Assembly: GCF_000208745.1 (NCBI RefSeq)
Contig: NC_030852.1
Coordinates: forward strand, 22,101,705 to 22,165,704
Reading direction: 5' to 3'
Length of the DNA: 64,000 nucleotides
Source: Theobroma cacao
Taxonomy: Eukaryota > Streptophyta > Magnoliopsida > Malvales > Malvaceae
The position numbers and the translations under genes were made by a program. This document shows positions 21,931 through 36,100 of the stretch, in pieces. The notes under the pieces were generated by a model. The model was not told where the DNA came from and made no database searches. It saw only the letters and a list, made by a program, of their open reading frames with translations. How positions within the stretch are numbered: the first letter of the stretch is position 1; every line of letters starts with the position of its first letter.

Positions 21931-24260
21931 TAATTAGATCACCCTTTAAGAAAACTTCAATTGTTCTCTTGTTATATCTTTGTTTCTTTTCTGGGTTGCT
22001 GTTACATTGGCATCATTATTGTCAAATTGCTTAGATACAGGATTTGTCAGATATGAGATTCAGTTGGTAGCTAACTGATATTTATTTTGTTCTCTCTCTT
22101 TAAAAAATTTGCACCTTGAGCCTGTAGGATGTTAGTGCTTACATCATTGGGAACATGAGTAACATTCTCCTCATTTTTTATTCCTTAAATCTGGATCTGC
22201 AACATCACTTTGTGGGGACTCAATAGAAATCTACTGTTTTCTTTTTCTTTTTTATTGGATAATTAAATTCTACCATATTCAGGCAGTAAGGACTATACTG
22301 AATACATTATCCAGTGCATCATGAGAAAAAGGAGAAGAACAAACATTAAATGCTACTTTTGCCCCTATGGGTTTGAATTTATCATTCAATTTTATGATTG
22401 TCAAAATATGATTCTCATTTAACAAATGTTGCTCACATCTCTTTTTGGGCCAAACTTAATCAAATCTTGTTCAACACCCCCCAATTTTCAACATTTTGAC
22501 AGAGCTGGCAAGATTTTCTCTTCGGGCATGCATCATGAGAAGCCAACTCATGTTAACCACTGAATCTTGTCACTAATATCTGTAAAAATGCGTGCCTAAT
22601 ACCTATCACATCAATAATCAATAGTGAAAGTATTTGAAAATAAAAAATTCCATGAATAATTGAGATTTGTTGTATGTGTTTAATGTTACTATTAAGATGC
22701 ATGTAGATGATGAAAAAAAGAAAAAAGAAGAGAGGTTGGGGAATTACAAAAAAAGAAAGCGATACATTGAATAAACTGAAATATGTGCTCAAATCTCCTT
22801 TCTTCTTTCCCTCAATATTAATTAGGAAATGTTATTGAATGTGAGTAGTAGGTGCATTCCATATACTTGAGCTGTCTCTATTCAACCAAGCCTAAAATTC
22901 AAAATATATCTGGCAAAGGTGGAGTCAACTATATATGAAATTACTTATAAAAATTTAAAAACAATGAAAATGATTTTTTCCACTTTTCCACATTGATCAT
23001 TTTATTTGTTTGGTTATGGAATTATGTCTGATTTTTGTTTGTTTAGTTCTAAATCAATGGATAGAGGAGCAAGTTGAATCAAATCTTAAACTTTAAACTT
23101 GTGTCACATTAATGGATTAATAAGGGTTTTACCCATGCTAAAAGAGAATAGTTTCCGCTCCATCATTATAATTTTATCCCCTTCCTTTTAATGAGTAAAA
23201 TTCCGTAATAAGTCATAAAATCCATACATGTGAACGGTAATTAAAATTATATAAAAAAATAACCAAAAAAAACATAAAGCAGTGTGAAAAGTGGGCTTTT
23301 TTTTTTTTCTTCTATTTGATTCTTCCATTCATTTAATCATTCATTCAATTCATTCACAAAACCTTTCACTTTATCCAAATCATTCATTTCATGATGCATG
23401 CATTCCGTTCTGGAGCAGCAATCCTTTTTTAATGATGTAAGAATATGCTTCTGTTATTGAATTTTATTATTTTAAAATTAAATTAAAAGTAGCATGTGGT
23501 GTTTTAGTTTTAGGCACATGATGGAATGTCTCAAACCCCTCTCCCATGCAACCAAAACAATTTGAGTCCTACACGACATGATCCTTAACTATAAGAAAGT
23601 GCAGTGATTTTTGTCTTTGCAGAATTTTGTCCAATATATATATATATATATATATCCCTCTCCTTCTGTTTGACAACAGTGTTATTTAATTTTCTCACTA
23701 TGTAAGTGGCCAACCAAGCAAAGTGCTGCTTCAAATGTTGGACCATTACCTAGATCCACCAACCAATTCTAGCATATTTTATATATATATATATATTCTT
23801 TTATATACGTACTAAAATATAGCTACTATTCTTCCTCTTTAAGATTAATATATTAACGATCCAAGTGTTGGAAGTTTTTTTTTTATTAAAATTCCTACTA
23901 CTCCAATGAAAAAAAAAATCGATATAACAAAATCAGCACAAGTTTGATGTTAGTTTTATAGTTATCAATACCTTAAATTTTCCGAAATGATATGAGAATT
24001 AGTAAAATATTAGTCATTTTGTACCCAAAAAAAAAACTTAAATTCATCAAAACAATTATAATTAATTTTTTTTAAAAAATTAAATTAAAATAATAAAATA
24101 ACAATAAATTGATTTAATTAATGAAATTGCTAGTCTCCACGTAAAATGGTTTTTAGATAAAAGAATTGACATTAAAAGAAAATTTCAATATCTATCTTAA
24201 ATTGAGAGTTTGAGCAATTTGTATGTCGCTTGGATTTTTATTTATCAAAAAATACTACGT
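21931..24260. other. AT-rich intergenic with microsatellites
   Basis: No gene was recognised. There is an (AT)n tract at 23633-23655, a shorter TA tract near 23780-23795, and a CATTC-rich stretch at about 23325-23400. ORFs here (for example 22553-22792 minus) look random. Confidence 0.6.
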
Positions 24261-25070
24261 GCATGTTTGGCTTAATTTTTTTTTCAATTTATCTACATTT
24301 TAAAAGTAAAAGTAAGGCTAAACATTATTTTTTGATAAGCTTTTAAAAAAATAACTTTTTTTTAAAACAAAATTTTTAAAAAAATAGCTTAAAAAAAAGC
24401 TTCAGGGGGAGTTTTTTCTTCTCTTCTTTTGAAAACACATTAATTTTCAAAAAATACTTTTTTCTCAATTGATCTCCCTCTCTTCTCCTTCTCTTTACAA
24501 ATTACCATTCTTCAACGTAAATAATGATTTTCCTCTTCTCTACCTCTCTCTACAAAAACTAATAAAAAAACAAAAAACCTAACAACATAATATTAAAATC
24601 TAGAATTTTTTTCTTCTTACAAAGATTAAGAGAAAAAAAATCTAAAATTCAAAACTACATTCAAATACTATTTAAAGATTTTTCATCTTTTTCACCAAAA
24701 AAGATTTTAATATTAAATACATCGTTTCCTCTTTTCTCTTCTTTGTTGGGAATTAAAGTATCATGATCCGATTGCTTGTTAGATCAACAAAAATCTAATA
24801 CTATTGCTACTATACAAGTTTGAAAATTATTCTTTTTTTTATTGATTTTTTTGATTTTAACATTTGAAATTATATACAAACTTGAAACATTACATTATAA
24901 CTTATTAAATAACATGAATACCTTTTATAATAATTTTAACCGAAATTAGAGTTTATATAATTTATTTTATTAAATAATTTTAATTTAATTTTAAAAATTA
25001 TTATTTTTTATAAGAACTTAATAATAACTTTTAAGTTAAAAAAACTAAACTAAATAACAATAATAGTATT
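24261..25070. mobile_element. Possible degenerate hAT-like MITE
   Basis: The left side reads TGTTTGGCTTAATTTTTT and the right side ends AAAAAAACTAAACTAAATAA, which are loosely inverted. The interior is A/T-homopolymer-rich with AAGCTT-type words, as in many non-autonomous hAT elements. No clean 8-base duplication was found. Confidence 0.25.
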
Positions 25071-25084
25071 TTAAAAAAAATAAT

Positions 25085-25480
25085 TACGTCATTTCGATGT
25101 AACGGAGTCCCAACCCAGTGCTTAACGAAGTTTCGTCGGGTGACCCCACAAAAGGAGATGAGGTCAGAATCCAGGGGAGGAGAGTTTAGAGTTAGGCCAT
25201 TCTAACGGTCGACACGTAATCAAGTGGGGCCCAACCCCCCTCTCCCGCGCGCAACGAGATACGCGTTTCAGGTTTTGAGTTGCGTTATCCCAATGACTAA
25301 CGAACACTAAAAAAAGTTTGGCCATCGATATCCTTCCACGTTGACATACATATTACCTGGGCCCACGCTCCAGTTGAGAATTTTGACGTGAAAAGACAAA
25401 AGCGCCCCCCTCCTGAACAGTGTTTTTAAAGGCCAGAAACTCGTTCGTTTGGCACACCACACAAAATTTGTTAAAAATGA
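25085..25480. promoter_or_regulatory. Orphan GC-rich, promoter-like island
   Basis: A block much richer in G+C than its flanks contains GGGGCCCAACCCC (near 25225), GGGCCCACGC (near 25360), ACGCGT and several ACGT words. GGCCCA/TGGGCC motifs are frequent in plant promoters. No coding start follows on either side within the window. It could be a displaced promoter or a remnant of captured genic sequence. Confidence 0.3.
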
Positions 25481-28400
25481 GAGACGGCTCATTATAATTT
25501 TGATAATAATCGGTTGCACAATTTTTAAAAAAATTCAAAAGAAAGTTTAATATGTAGGATTTGATTCAAAAATAAATTTAAAAAATTTTATATAATTATG
25601 AAAATAACTTACAAAAGAGAATTTTGTATTAACATACCTAAATAATTACTTAAAACAAGTGGAATTCGAGATGATTTGAGTTCTATACACCTTGAATGTG
25701 AAAATCAATCAGAATACAATTTAAACTCGAGATTATCAATAGTTTTTTTTTTTGCCTGTAGTCTTTGTTCATAGCTTTTCTTTCTTTTCTAAAGAACAAG
25801 ATCTCCATGATGTTCAACCCCTAAAAGGGAATGAAGCATGAATTTAATACTTACCAATCCATAAACATCAAATAATCATTGAAAATAAATTAAGCGGCTT
25901 CAAAGTATAATTGAGAACGAAATTCAAATGAATGATGTGACATATATAGTATATAGAAAAATATAATATATATAATGATTTGAAGTTTCCAATTAAAATA
26001 ATTAAAACCTTACCGTAAAAACCGACCGAACAAAGATTTTATTCTAATCGAGATCCAATGAAAACAAAAGATTGTGTTGTTTATTTGAATCAATATATCT
26101 AATTTTAGATATGCCCATTGCATGCATGTAATTTTAACTAGGCATATAGTAAATATCTTAATACAACTAATTTGTAATTTGAAACATGCCCATGTCATAA
26201 ATATCCACATGTTCAATATGTCAAAAATGGTGCTATGATTTGATTTAAATGATAATCAACGTGTCAAAATTTTGTTTAGTTTAAATTGGAAAGAGTTTGA
26301 TAAGTATCATAATCGGGCATGGTATATGAAAAGGGATGATCTGATTAGGGCATACATACTTTAATTCATGGCCTTGAAATTTAATCAACACAATCTTCTA
26401 CTTTATTCATAGCAATAGATTTTTAGAATGAATGATACATATTTCACAGTGGGAATGAATTTAGAACCAATTATAGCTTCCTTTAGGATAAGGTATGGTG
26501 AGGATCGTGCTTATCTTTACTTACTAGTTATATAATGTCCATTCTTTTGTTCCAAACCTACATAAAGCAGTACACAGAGAGAGGGAGAGAGAGAGAGGAT
26601 GGAGACTATTGCTATATAATTATTTATCTTTTACAAAAAATGGATTTGCATGATTAATTTTACTATTATGGGCACGATTACATTCGTATGTTATGATTTT
26701 GGATGGTTAATCTTTGTTATTTTAGTTCAAAGTTTTTCAAATTAATCTTACCTCATTGCTTGCGCATATTTTTAAGGGCAGCCACATGAATGGATTAATC
26801 CGAGGGAATTGTGATGTTGGCAAAACTTATCTATGAAAAGCTAAGTTTTATGAAATGTGGAATTAGAAATCTTCCAAAAATAAGATCAAATGAAAATAAT
26901 TGTTTCCGATGTTTAGTTTAGAGTCATGCACGCATACCATAGAAAGATATGTGCCTAATATAAGTAGAGAGATTGAACTTTTGGACTTTGCTCTGTTTGA
27001 CAATGCTCATCAGCAGCAAAAAAGGGGTGAGAGGGAATTAAAAGAGAGGAGGAAATAAAGCATGGGAAAGTTAGTGCTTTTTGAAGATGAAAAAAGTCTA
27101 CTATGTCCCTTTCGACCTTGCCATCCTGGTTTTTCTTTTCAGGGTTCAATTTTTTCTCTTTTGGCAAATCCATCAAGAGAAAAATTTATGTCTTCAGGCT
27201 AGCACCAACAACCAAATGTTGTGAGGTAGGAGAGAAAGAGAAAGGGTCTGATAATATATATGTATATATATTTGCTTTTGTTGATTGTCATTGTTACTGG
27301 CAGAAGTGGGCAATAAAATTAATGTGATTTGAAACAAACTGTTTCAAAATCATTTTTAAAAGTACTTTTTTTGGCCACAATCCATTTTTTTGAGAATGAT
27401 TTTCCTTTTTGTTTGATTTGGGGAAAAAATAAAAATTTTGTAGAAATATAGAGAGAGAAACTAAATTTAAAAAATTGAAATATATTAATTTAAAGTTATG
27501 AAATAGATAAATACCAAATAAATCTATGGATTATATATTCTAACTATCTAGTAAACGTTTTTCATACCAAAGATGTCAAGTGATATGTATTCGATAAAAA
27601 GAGATAAAAATAATTACGTGTATAAGTAATTTCGACTTCAAAAATAAAGATTATATATGTTATATTGGAGTACTTAGATCAATATATTTTTGGAAAGGCA
27701 ATTTCTCTTATCATATCTTTTATCGAAATATTAATGGCAAGAAAAGCAAGTCAAACGCAACACGAGGATTTCAACTTTTGCACCAAAAACATAAGAGGCA
27801 CACTTGGCCAAGTCTAAACCAAGTTTGGAGAAGAAGCATTTGCTAAAATTTGAAGGGAAATTCAACGATTTTTGTAGGTTAATCGTCTTAGAAAGTGAAT
27901 CACTACGTTTTGGAGACGAATCATATGGTAACTTGACACCTTTTTTCCCTGTGAAAAAGGAAAAATCTTAAATCTTATTGTTTTGATCTCAACCCAATGG
28001 CACAGCCAGGAAATCTTTTCATCGGGTTGAAAATTGTTGTATAATTGCTTCATTAATTATTAACATATGGAATGTTTTAAAAAAATAATTTATCAAATTA
28101 TCTGTCATTCGATTATACAATAGATTGTTTACTATTTTCATTATTGAAAAAGTTTTTTCAATACTTGCAATCACAATTGGCAGAATAAGAATAGGTTTAA
28201 TAGCAAAAGACTCGTATGTATGATTGGTGTCTAAGTAACTAGAGGAAATTCATATGTATATCCGTTTAAATCAAAATTACCTCACAAGAAAATAAGGTTT
28301 ACGGTTTGAACATTCTCCTATGTAACAAAAAATTTGTATAGAGATAGAGCATGTGATTATGGTGAGATTGCATTTTTTTTCTTTCAATTTCTATTTTAAG

Positions 28401-29819
28401 AAAAATCATAAATACCCTATAAGAAATGAAAGAATGGCATATTCTATCAAACATAGCCAATCATTTAGAAATGGATACGAATATAAAGACCCAACAATTT
28501 TTTTCGCCTTGGAATAACTCAAAAATCATATATACTCCAAAATTTTCTTGTTTTAACGAGAAGGCGTCACAATCCTATAATGATGCCAAAATGACAAAAA
28601 TATAGTGATCACCAACCATGCTGGACTGAACCCAAGTAAAGAAGAGCCGATCATTTCCTTTTCCTTCACATTCCCCATCTTTCTTCCCCACTAAACAAAG
28701 TCAAAAATAAAAGGAAATTGGAATTGTCACAATCAAAAAGAATGTGATTTTTCAACTAATATAATCATATTCACTGTTTTATATCAATGCAATGACAAAT
28801 CAAATACCCACATTGCATTGAAAACTGATGGATCGACACGTAACTAGGAGTGTTCATTATTCAATCATTATGGATAATTTTGTTTTTAAAAAAATTGGCT
28901 TCTAAACAAGCACGTACGATTTGGTTTAAATCTTCATTAGATTTTGTTTAAATTGTTCTGTATAGGGACCATAGGAAGATGTCTATTTCAAGCTAAGTAA
29001 TTAATTCTATTTTCGATTCATGAACACGTGGATCGATATTTGCAGTTGCTTTCATCCCTAGTATCTTCCCGTGGTCTTTTTGCATGTTGATATTTTGATC
29101 TCTTTTTGACCTAGTTAAAATTGGGAATATGCTTTTATATATATATATATATATATTTTTTCAATTCTCACCGATTTTAATTATTTTTATTTAATTACAT
29201 TTTTCGTGACTGATTGTAATTAATCAGTAATGACCTTCTGGCACCCATTAGCATTTAGCACCAATATATTTAAGTTAATTAATTTGTTTTAAGCATCTGT
29301 TGCCAAATCTTAGAATTTCTAAATCTAGGCAAGTTGTGATTTTTTTTCCATTTTTAATAATGGTTATAGTTTCTGACCTTTCGAGTTGGAAGAGGCGAGG
29401 AGTCTATAAATCTTTTGAGGAAGGATTTTATGGGAGGATAGAATCTATTTTGCTATAATGCAATGAAATTTTATTTTATCAAAATGTTTATTTCTTATAT
29501 ATACAAGAAAGGAGTATTATGACTTAAATGTTACTAATGTGAAACTAAACTTTATGCTATGCTTAAATCCCCATCTCTTGTTATTTGATTATAGTCCAAG
29601 TAGCGCTATGTTCAAAATTGAAACTAGAGGATTAGCAAGGCCATGGTCCCAATCAACTTTTAGGAGTCTTATTCAAAAATAGGGTTTTTAACTTTGAAAA
29701 AGGTAAATGGAACCATGTTTAATTTGAACCTTTTCAGTTCAAGTCCCACAAAGTATAAATTTTGTCAAAATTTATGTTAGTTTGGTCCCTTCAGATAAAA
29801 TTTGTTTACAAAGAAGCTG
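25481..29819. other. AT-rich intergenic
   Basis: No supported gene. A (GA)n tract lies at about 26573-26597 and a (TA)n tract near 29134-29157. The reading frames present (for example 26955-27176 minus, 27103-27327 plus) carry no recognisable motif. Confidence 0.6.
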
Positions 29820-31560
29820 ATGGCATGGGTAGAGAAACAGAACCCGCAAACTAGGAGAGAAGATTTACTTATAAGACCTAGAACTTTAGGTAACTAAAAG
29901 TCTAGACAAGTTAAGGGATGCCTGTTTTTGTAGACAATTTGAGTTCACGGATCTCATGGGTGGCTCTAAAAGAGTTGTTTGGTAAATACGGTTGGGTGAT
30001 GGATGTTTATGTTGCTAACTCCATGAGAAATGGGATAAGTCAAAAGAAGATGAGAATGGGGGAAATGGGAAACAATTGAAGAATTGATGCGAAGCCAATA
30101 AAGGAATTTGTGGCAAGGCATGGGAGAGTTAGGAGAGTTGAAAATCATGCTTATTTAGAACAACTTGAGAGTGCTAGACACGGAGTGAGAAAGGTCATTG
30201 TATCATATAAGGTAGCACTTATTGGTGCACAGCATTTGAGCAAAGGTGACATATAAGCTGTTGAAATTGAAAGGCGTGCTTCCAAAGTACTAAAAGAATG
30301 CCTTATTTTTTCAAGTGTGAAGGTGCTAGAGATTAGGTGTAAAATTGGGATATTGATTACAGATATGGTATGGGTTGATATAAAAATGGTGGGGTTCCTT
30401 ATAAAAGAGTTTAATTTCTATGAAGTGTAGTTGATATTGCTCTCAAAGGGCATATGAGTGCAAGTGAAGGTAGTTAGGGAGATGAAAGTGTTGGTAACTT
30501 TTTGAGATAAAGAAGAGATGATAACATTAATAAATAACTACTTTGATTTGTTTGAATTATGGTTTAAGCCCATTGCTCTTTATAATTGGAGTTTATCACT
30601 AAGTAAAGACATGGTGTGGTTGAAGGTGCAGGGGTTGTTGATACATCTATTGCATGAGACAATATTCAAATTTATTGGTGACACATGAAGGTCTTTTGTG
30701 ATGGTTGATAGAGCCATGACAATGAATGCTTTGATGTGGCTATGCTCTTGATGGAGGTGAAAGAGAAAAGACACATTCTAAAGCTATATAATGCAAATGT
30801 AAATGGGTGATGTTGTCACCTAAAAGTAAAAAGTGGTGGAGATGAGTGTTTTGGATGAATAGGCCAAAGTTACCAAGGCCCTCAAGGAAGAAAAGTCTAG
30901 TTATTCATCTTCTTCGAAGTTCATTGAGAGTGCATGGAGGAAGGTGATGATTAGTTCTTCAACTTATGAATAAGGGCAAAGTAGCAGTATGGTATAAGGA
31001 GACAATGGCCAAAGTCACAATGATCAAGGGAGGGAAGTCATTGCTCTTCCTTGATCTCGATTTCAAGCCATGCAACTTATAAAGACATGCATGAATGGCC
31101 CATATTGCCATTTCCATGTAAAAGGCAAGAAAATGGGGGCTCTTAAGAAAACGCAGTGCAAAATTGTTAAGCATGTTAAAGAAGCCAATGGGCCAGACTT
31201 GTTTGGTGTGAGAAGTAAAGAAATATTAGTGGAACAGGATAAGGTGAATGACATTGAATCTGTAAGCCCAAGGACTTTGTTGGGTGAAAACTCAAAGCGA
31301 ACCAAAGGGGTAGTCAAAGAGTGGGGTTAAAAGGGTCAATTCATTGGGCCAAAGTGAAGAACAAAAGAGCTGGGCTTATAGGGAAATGAGTTGACAACTT
31401 ACTAAATGATGAGTCGTGCGCCAATGAGATAAGGGATAGTGAGGCCCAAAAGCTTAGAAGAATCGTATAAAGACTTGTTAAATAGTGGGCCAAAGAGGGA
31501 AAAGCTAATCACCTTTCATGTTTTAAGGCTTAATTCAAGTGTCCTGATTCGATCTAAATT
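29820..31560 (+). pseudogene. LINE ORF1 (RRM / DUF4283-type) remnant
   Basis: An ATG at 29820 starts a basic N-terminus. After a frame change the RRM-like FVDNLSSRISWVALKEL and FGKYGWVMDVYVAN appear (about 29925-30020). Further on, FKPIALYNWSLSLSKDMVWL and VQGLLIHLLHETIFKFIGD (about 30560-30690) match the DUF4283 region of plant LINE ORF1 proteins, which bind element RNA. The remainder to about 31500 is a low-complexity, Lys/Glu-rich remnant. Several stops and frameshifts break it. Confidence 0.7.
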
Positions 31561-32479
31561 GTAAAAGCTTCAGACTATCTAAAAGCAAGAGAACTAATAA
31601 GAAAATTAAGAAAAAAAAAAGGGAAATAATATGGGGAAAGAGAAATAAAACCAACAAAAGGGTCTTAAAAGAGGTAAGAGTAGGAATGCATGTAAAAAAA
31701 GTTAAACTTATGGTTGCCACTAAGAAAAGAATATTAAGCTCGACAATTGAAGGAACAAGGGAAATCGTTGTTGGGTCCATTCCGAGTAGCTCAAGCAACA
31801 AATGTTAAGTAAGAAAAGATAAAGAAGTTAAGCATACAGACAACTCGATGGCCCCATTGAAGGAAAGCACACCATAAAGGGAGGAAGGTATAACCCCATT
31901 CCCTATTAACCCTTCATTTTTACTATAATATTGTGTTGATAATAATATCATGGGAAAGGGTTTGGTTCCTTTTAATGCTAATTTTAAAAATTTGTGTTAG
32001 ACCTAGATTGCTATGGGGTTTGGAAATTCAAATCTTAGGGTGGTTTGTAGTATAAGTAAGAGTAGCTTTACTTTAAAATTGAATGGTGCAATAGTGACAA
32101 GTTGAAGCAGATTGACCATGAACTTGATCCAAGCAAAGTCTGGCACAACTCGCAAGAAAAAAAGGAAGTTAAGAAAGGATATTTTGAGTGTGCTTAGTGG
32201 TGATAAGGAAACGATCGACTCTTTTATAAAGAATTTTATCTTGGATACGGACATCGCTCGCTATAATGATATATTAAGGAAGGATGAGGCAAATGATACT
32301 TTAACATTGGACAATATAATGGGAATAATTTTTCAAGATGTAAATAAGAGACTGGTTGAAACGTTTACCAAGTTAGAGAAGAAAGGATTATTGAAGATTA
32401 AAGATAATACACTCATATCTTGGGTATTGTAGGTGGTGATGATAATTCTTACATAGAATGTAAAAGTTATGAATGTGGG

Positions 32480-33180
32480 GAAAAAAAGATAGTTATGAGG
32501 AGATTGATTGCCATGGTAAAACCAAATGTTGTGTTATTACAAAAGATAAAGTTGAAAACAGTAAATAATAGATTGCATACTAACTTATAGGGGAGAAATG
32601 CTATATTTGAGGCAAATATTGAGGCCATCAGTGCATCGGGAGCATTCATATCAATATGGCAGTGTTCTTTCTTCATGATGGAATAAGCATTGTGAAGTAA
32701 CACTGCATTCTCATTACAAGGGTGATTGAAAAAGGGAAAAAGAGGTTTGAGTTTGGAAACATCTTATCTCCTAATGATGAGAGTAAGCTTAGAGAATCAT
32801 AACTTGAGTTAATTGAGGTGTTTAAGTGTTTGAACACTCCTTGGTATGTGGGTGGTGATTTTCAATGTAATAAAAAATCAAGACTAAAAGTTGGGCTGGT
32901 TTAAGAATGGGAGAGCTTTAGAACAATTTATGCATTTTATAAATGAGGTGACTTATGGACCTTCTAATGATTAATAGTAGATTTGTATGGAGCAAAATTA
33001 AGCAGAACCAGCTTTCATTAGACTAAACAGGATTTTCATTGATCCAAAATTTTATGTTGAGAATCATGAGTCGATTTAAAGATGCCTTTCAAGTTTCTTG
33101 TCAGACCATAACCTTGTGGTGTTGGGTGTAAAAGAGGCAAGTTGGATACCATGACCTTTTTGATTCTTTAGTTACTAGCT
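32480..33180 (+). pseudogene. LINE endonuclease domain remnant
   Basis: Scattered over several frames are the plant LINE endonuclease landmarks: a KPNVVLLQKIKL segment (QESK-like, near 32520), a WVVIFNVIKN segment corresponding to the GDFN motif (near 32855), and a SDHNLVV segment (near 33100) corresponding to the C-terminal SDH catalytic motif. The enzyme would nick target DNA. The GDFN-equivalent is altered and many stops occur. Confidence 0.65.
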
Positions 33181-36100
33181 TAAGGAGGATAATTTCCAAA
33201 AGGCTAATGTCGACTAAATGGGTGAATTGTGAAGAATAACTATGGCAAGCTAAGACAAAAAGGTATGTGAGAGAAATTAAGATGCCTTAAACTGAAAATC
33301 AAAAGATGGAAGCAACATATGTTCAAGAATATGGGCGATAGGGTGGTTAAAATTCAAAAGGAGGTACGAGAGAAATCAATTATTTTACAACTACATACAA
33401 CAAATGCTACGATGAGGGGTGAGATTATGAGATTGAAAGTAGAGCTATGGTTCTTATATAGGGTGGAAAAGAGATCATGACATTAAAAATCCAAAGTGAG
33501 ATGGTTCAATGAGAGTGATCATAATACAAAACTTTTCCATGCAATAGCCACGATCATAAGAAAGGTGAACCTCATTGATAGTATTTTGGTGCAAGGTAGT
33601 GTGGTCACAAATAATAAGCTGGTTATAGAGGCATTGGCTAGCCATTTTTATGCACATTATGACTCAAGGGGTGTGACGAGGCTAACTAATTTTAATTGTC
33701 TTATGAATTCCCTTGAGGTGTAACTGATAGAGTGGCTAGAAAAGCCGTTCACAAAAACAGAGGTGTGGGATGTTGTTAAAAGTTAAAATGGACATAAGGA
33801 TTCAACATGAGCTTTTTAATAATATTATGATATAAAGTTAAAGACAATGTTATGGTTTTCTTGCATGAGTTCTTTGAATCTTGCAAGATTGATGATCGAG
33901 TGAACACTACTTTCATCTCACTCATCCCAAAGTGTTCAAATCCTTGAGCCATATATGACTACAAACCAATTAGTTTGATGGGTATGTTATAAGATCACAG
34001 AAAAGGTGCTTGTAAACTAACTCCAGCAAGTTACAATTGAAGTGATAGGACAAAATCAGCTCATTTTCTCGAAGGGTAGACAGGTTCTTGTTTGTGTATC
34101 GATCGCCAATAGGTTATCGACCATCTTAAAAATGATGATATGAAGGAGTTTTCTTGAAAGTATATTTTGAAAAAGCAGATGATAGTGTAGATCGAGACTT
34201 TCTTGACTTGGTTATGGATTAAATGGGTTTTCTTGATTGTTGGCAAGAACGAATAATAGTGTGTATTTCATTGGCATCAGTTTCCATGTTATTTGACGAT
34301 ACTCCTACCAGGTAGTTAAAAATGAAGTGAGGACTAAGGTAAGGGTGCTTGTTATCCACTGTCCTGTTCAATATGATAGTCGAAGTAGTTGAGGCAATTA
34401 TGAAAAAGGTCATGAAGATAGGGGTGGGTATATGCATCAATATCGAGAGGATTGGATTAGTATTGTTACATTTGTATTTTGTAGATGACCTTACGATTTT
34501 CTATGAGTCGAAGTTAGAGAGTTTGTTTAATGTGAATGGTATTAAAGTGTTTCGCGATGATCTAAAGCCTAAAGATTAATTTTCAAAAAAGAAGCTTAGA
34601 TGGGATTAGGGTGGAGAGTCATGAGCTTGAAGAGTGGGTACAGAGAATCTCATGCAAGATCAAATCTCTTCCCACTACATATCTTGGGCTACCATTTGGA
34701 ATAAATCTCAACTTAAGAGTCATATGGAAACCAACACTATAAAGGTTTGAGTCTTGATTAACTGGTTAAAAGTCAGAGTTTTTATTGGTCGAAAAGAGAG
34801 TTATCTTGATTAAATCGATTTTAGTGAGTCTATTTATCTACTTTATTTCAATGTTTTAAATCCCAATGTAGGTAAAAGAGGAGTTGGACAAAGTATAGAG
34901 AAGATTCATTTGAAACAGGTCCTCGTCTAGTAGGAAAATCCATTATGTGGATTGGGATTCAATATGTATGTGCAAGGCTAATAACTCTCTAATATAGAGT
35001 TATTTAAGCTTAATTTTGATAATAATTTGGCTTAGTTCTTGTAGTAATGCATAAAAATTAGTAGGTTTTATTTAATTATTTTAAATTAGTTATTTTAGGT
35101 GAGTCAATCTAATCTTAGTTAATTTTATGCTTAATTTGGTTTTAATATAGTTAAGATAGGTTGTTGCTGATTTATTTGTGCTTTTGTAGGTATTTGATGA
35201 GAGTAGAATTTTAGTGGAAGAAGAAAAGCAATTTCAAGGTGCAAACTTGCACTATATATGTTTCGGTTTTTCAACCATAACTCTCTCTACAGAGATCCAA
35301 ATGAAGCGATTCTTAGACGATGGGAAAGATAAGAGAATAAGCTACAACTTTTATGTTTACCACTTTACTCAGTTCAGCCTGGAAGGTAGTAAAAAATCAT
35401 ATCAAATTTGACACATTGTAGCAGTCCTAGAGCAATTCTGATTTCTGTTAATTAATTGGCCAAGGCTGCAACTCACATAGTCTGATGAGGAAATTCCAAC
35501 TGAAATTGACTTCTTTTTTCACCCAACTTGGCCTAACTTCAAAGCCTATAAAAACAACCTTTCAAAGGAGAAAAGGGGAGAACGAGAAGCACTAGATTAA
35601 CAGCTGAGAGTCAAGCCACAGAGTCATTGAAGCTAAGAAGAATTAGAAGGATTCAAGGAGATTTGGAGATCAAGAATACAACTCTTGAGTTTTTCTATCT
35701 TTTCTTTTATTCTCTTATTTTCTTGGTTTTGTTCTTAATGTTTAAACTTTATTCAATGATGATGTATGACTTGATGAGGAACTAAATTGTTAATCTAAGA
35801 TTATGATTGAACTCAATATGTAGTCTGAATTATTTATCTCTCTTTTACTTATATTTGATAGATTTAAGTTCTTTATTTTATTCTATTCTTAATGCTTCTA
35901 GTTGACTGGCTACCAATTAGATTGAATTGGAAACCTAGGTTAAACCTTGATGGAGGAGATTTAGGTAGACTTTGAATAGAATAGTATATAATCAAATACA
36001 CTTAGTTGATTAGGTGATTTGATTTGCAAATAGGGTAGACATACACCTATAAGCCATACGTAATTAAGATAAAAGCACAAACTTAATGAATCTTTCTTCG

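Noticed and set aside
25307..25538. Two overlapping minus-strand frames of about 60-70 codons in the GC-rich island
   Set aside because: No recognisable motif; open only because of base composition.
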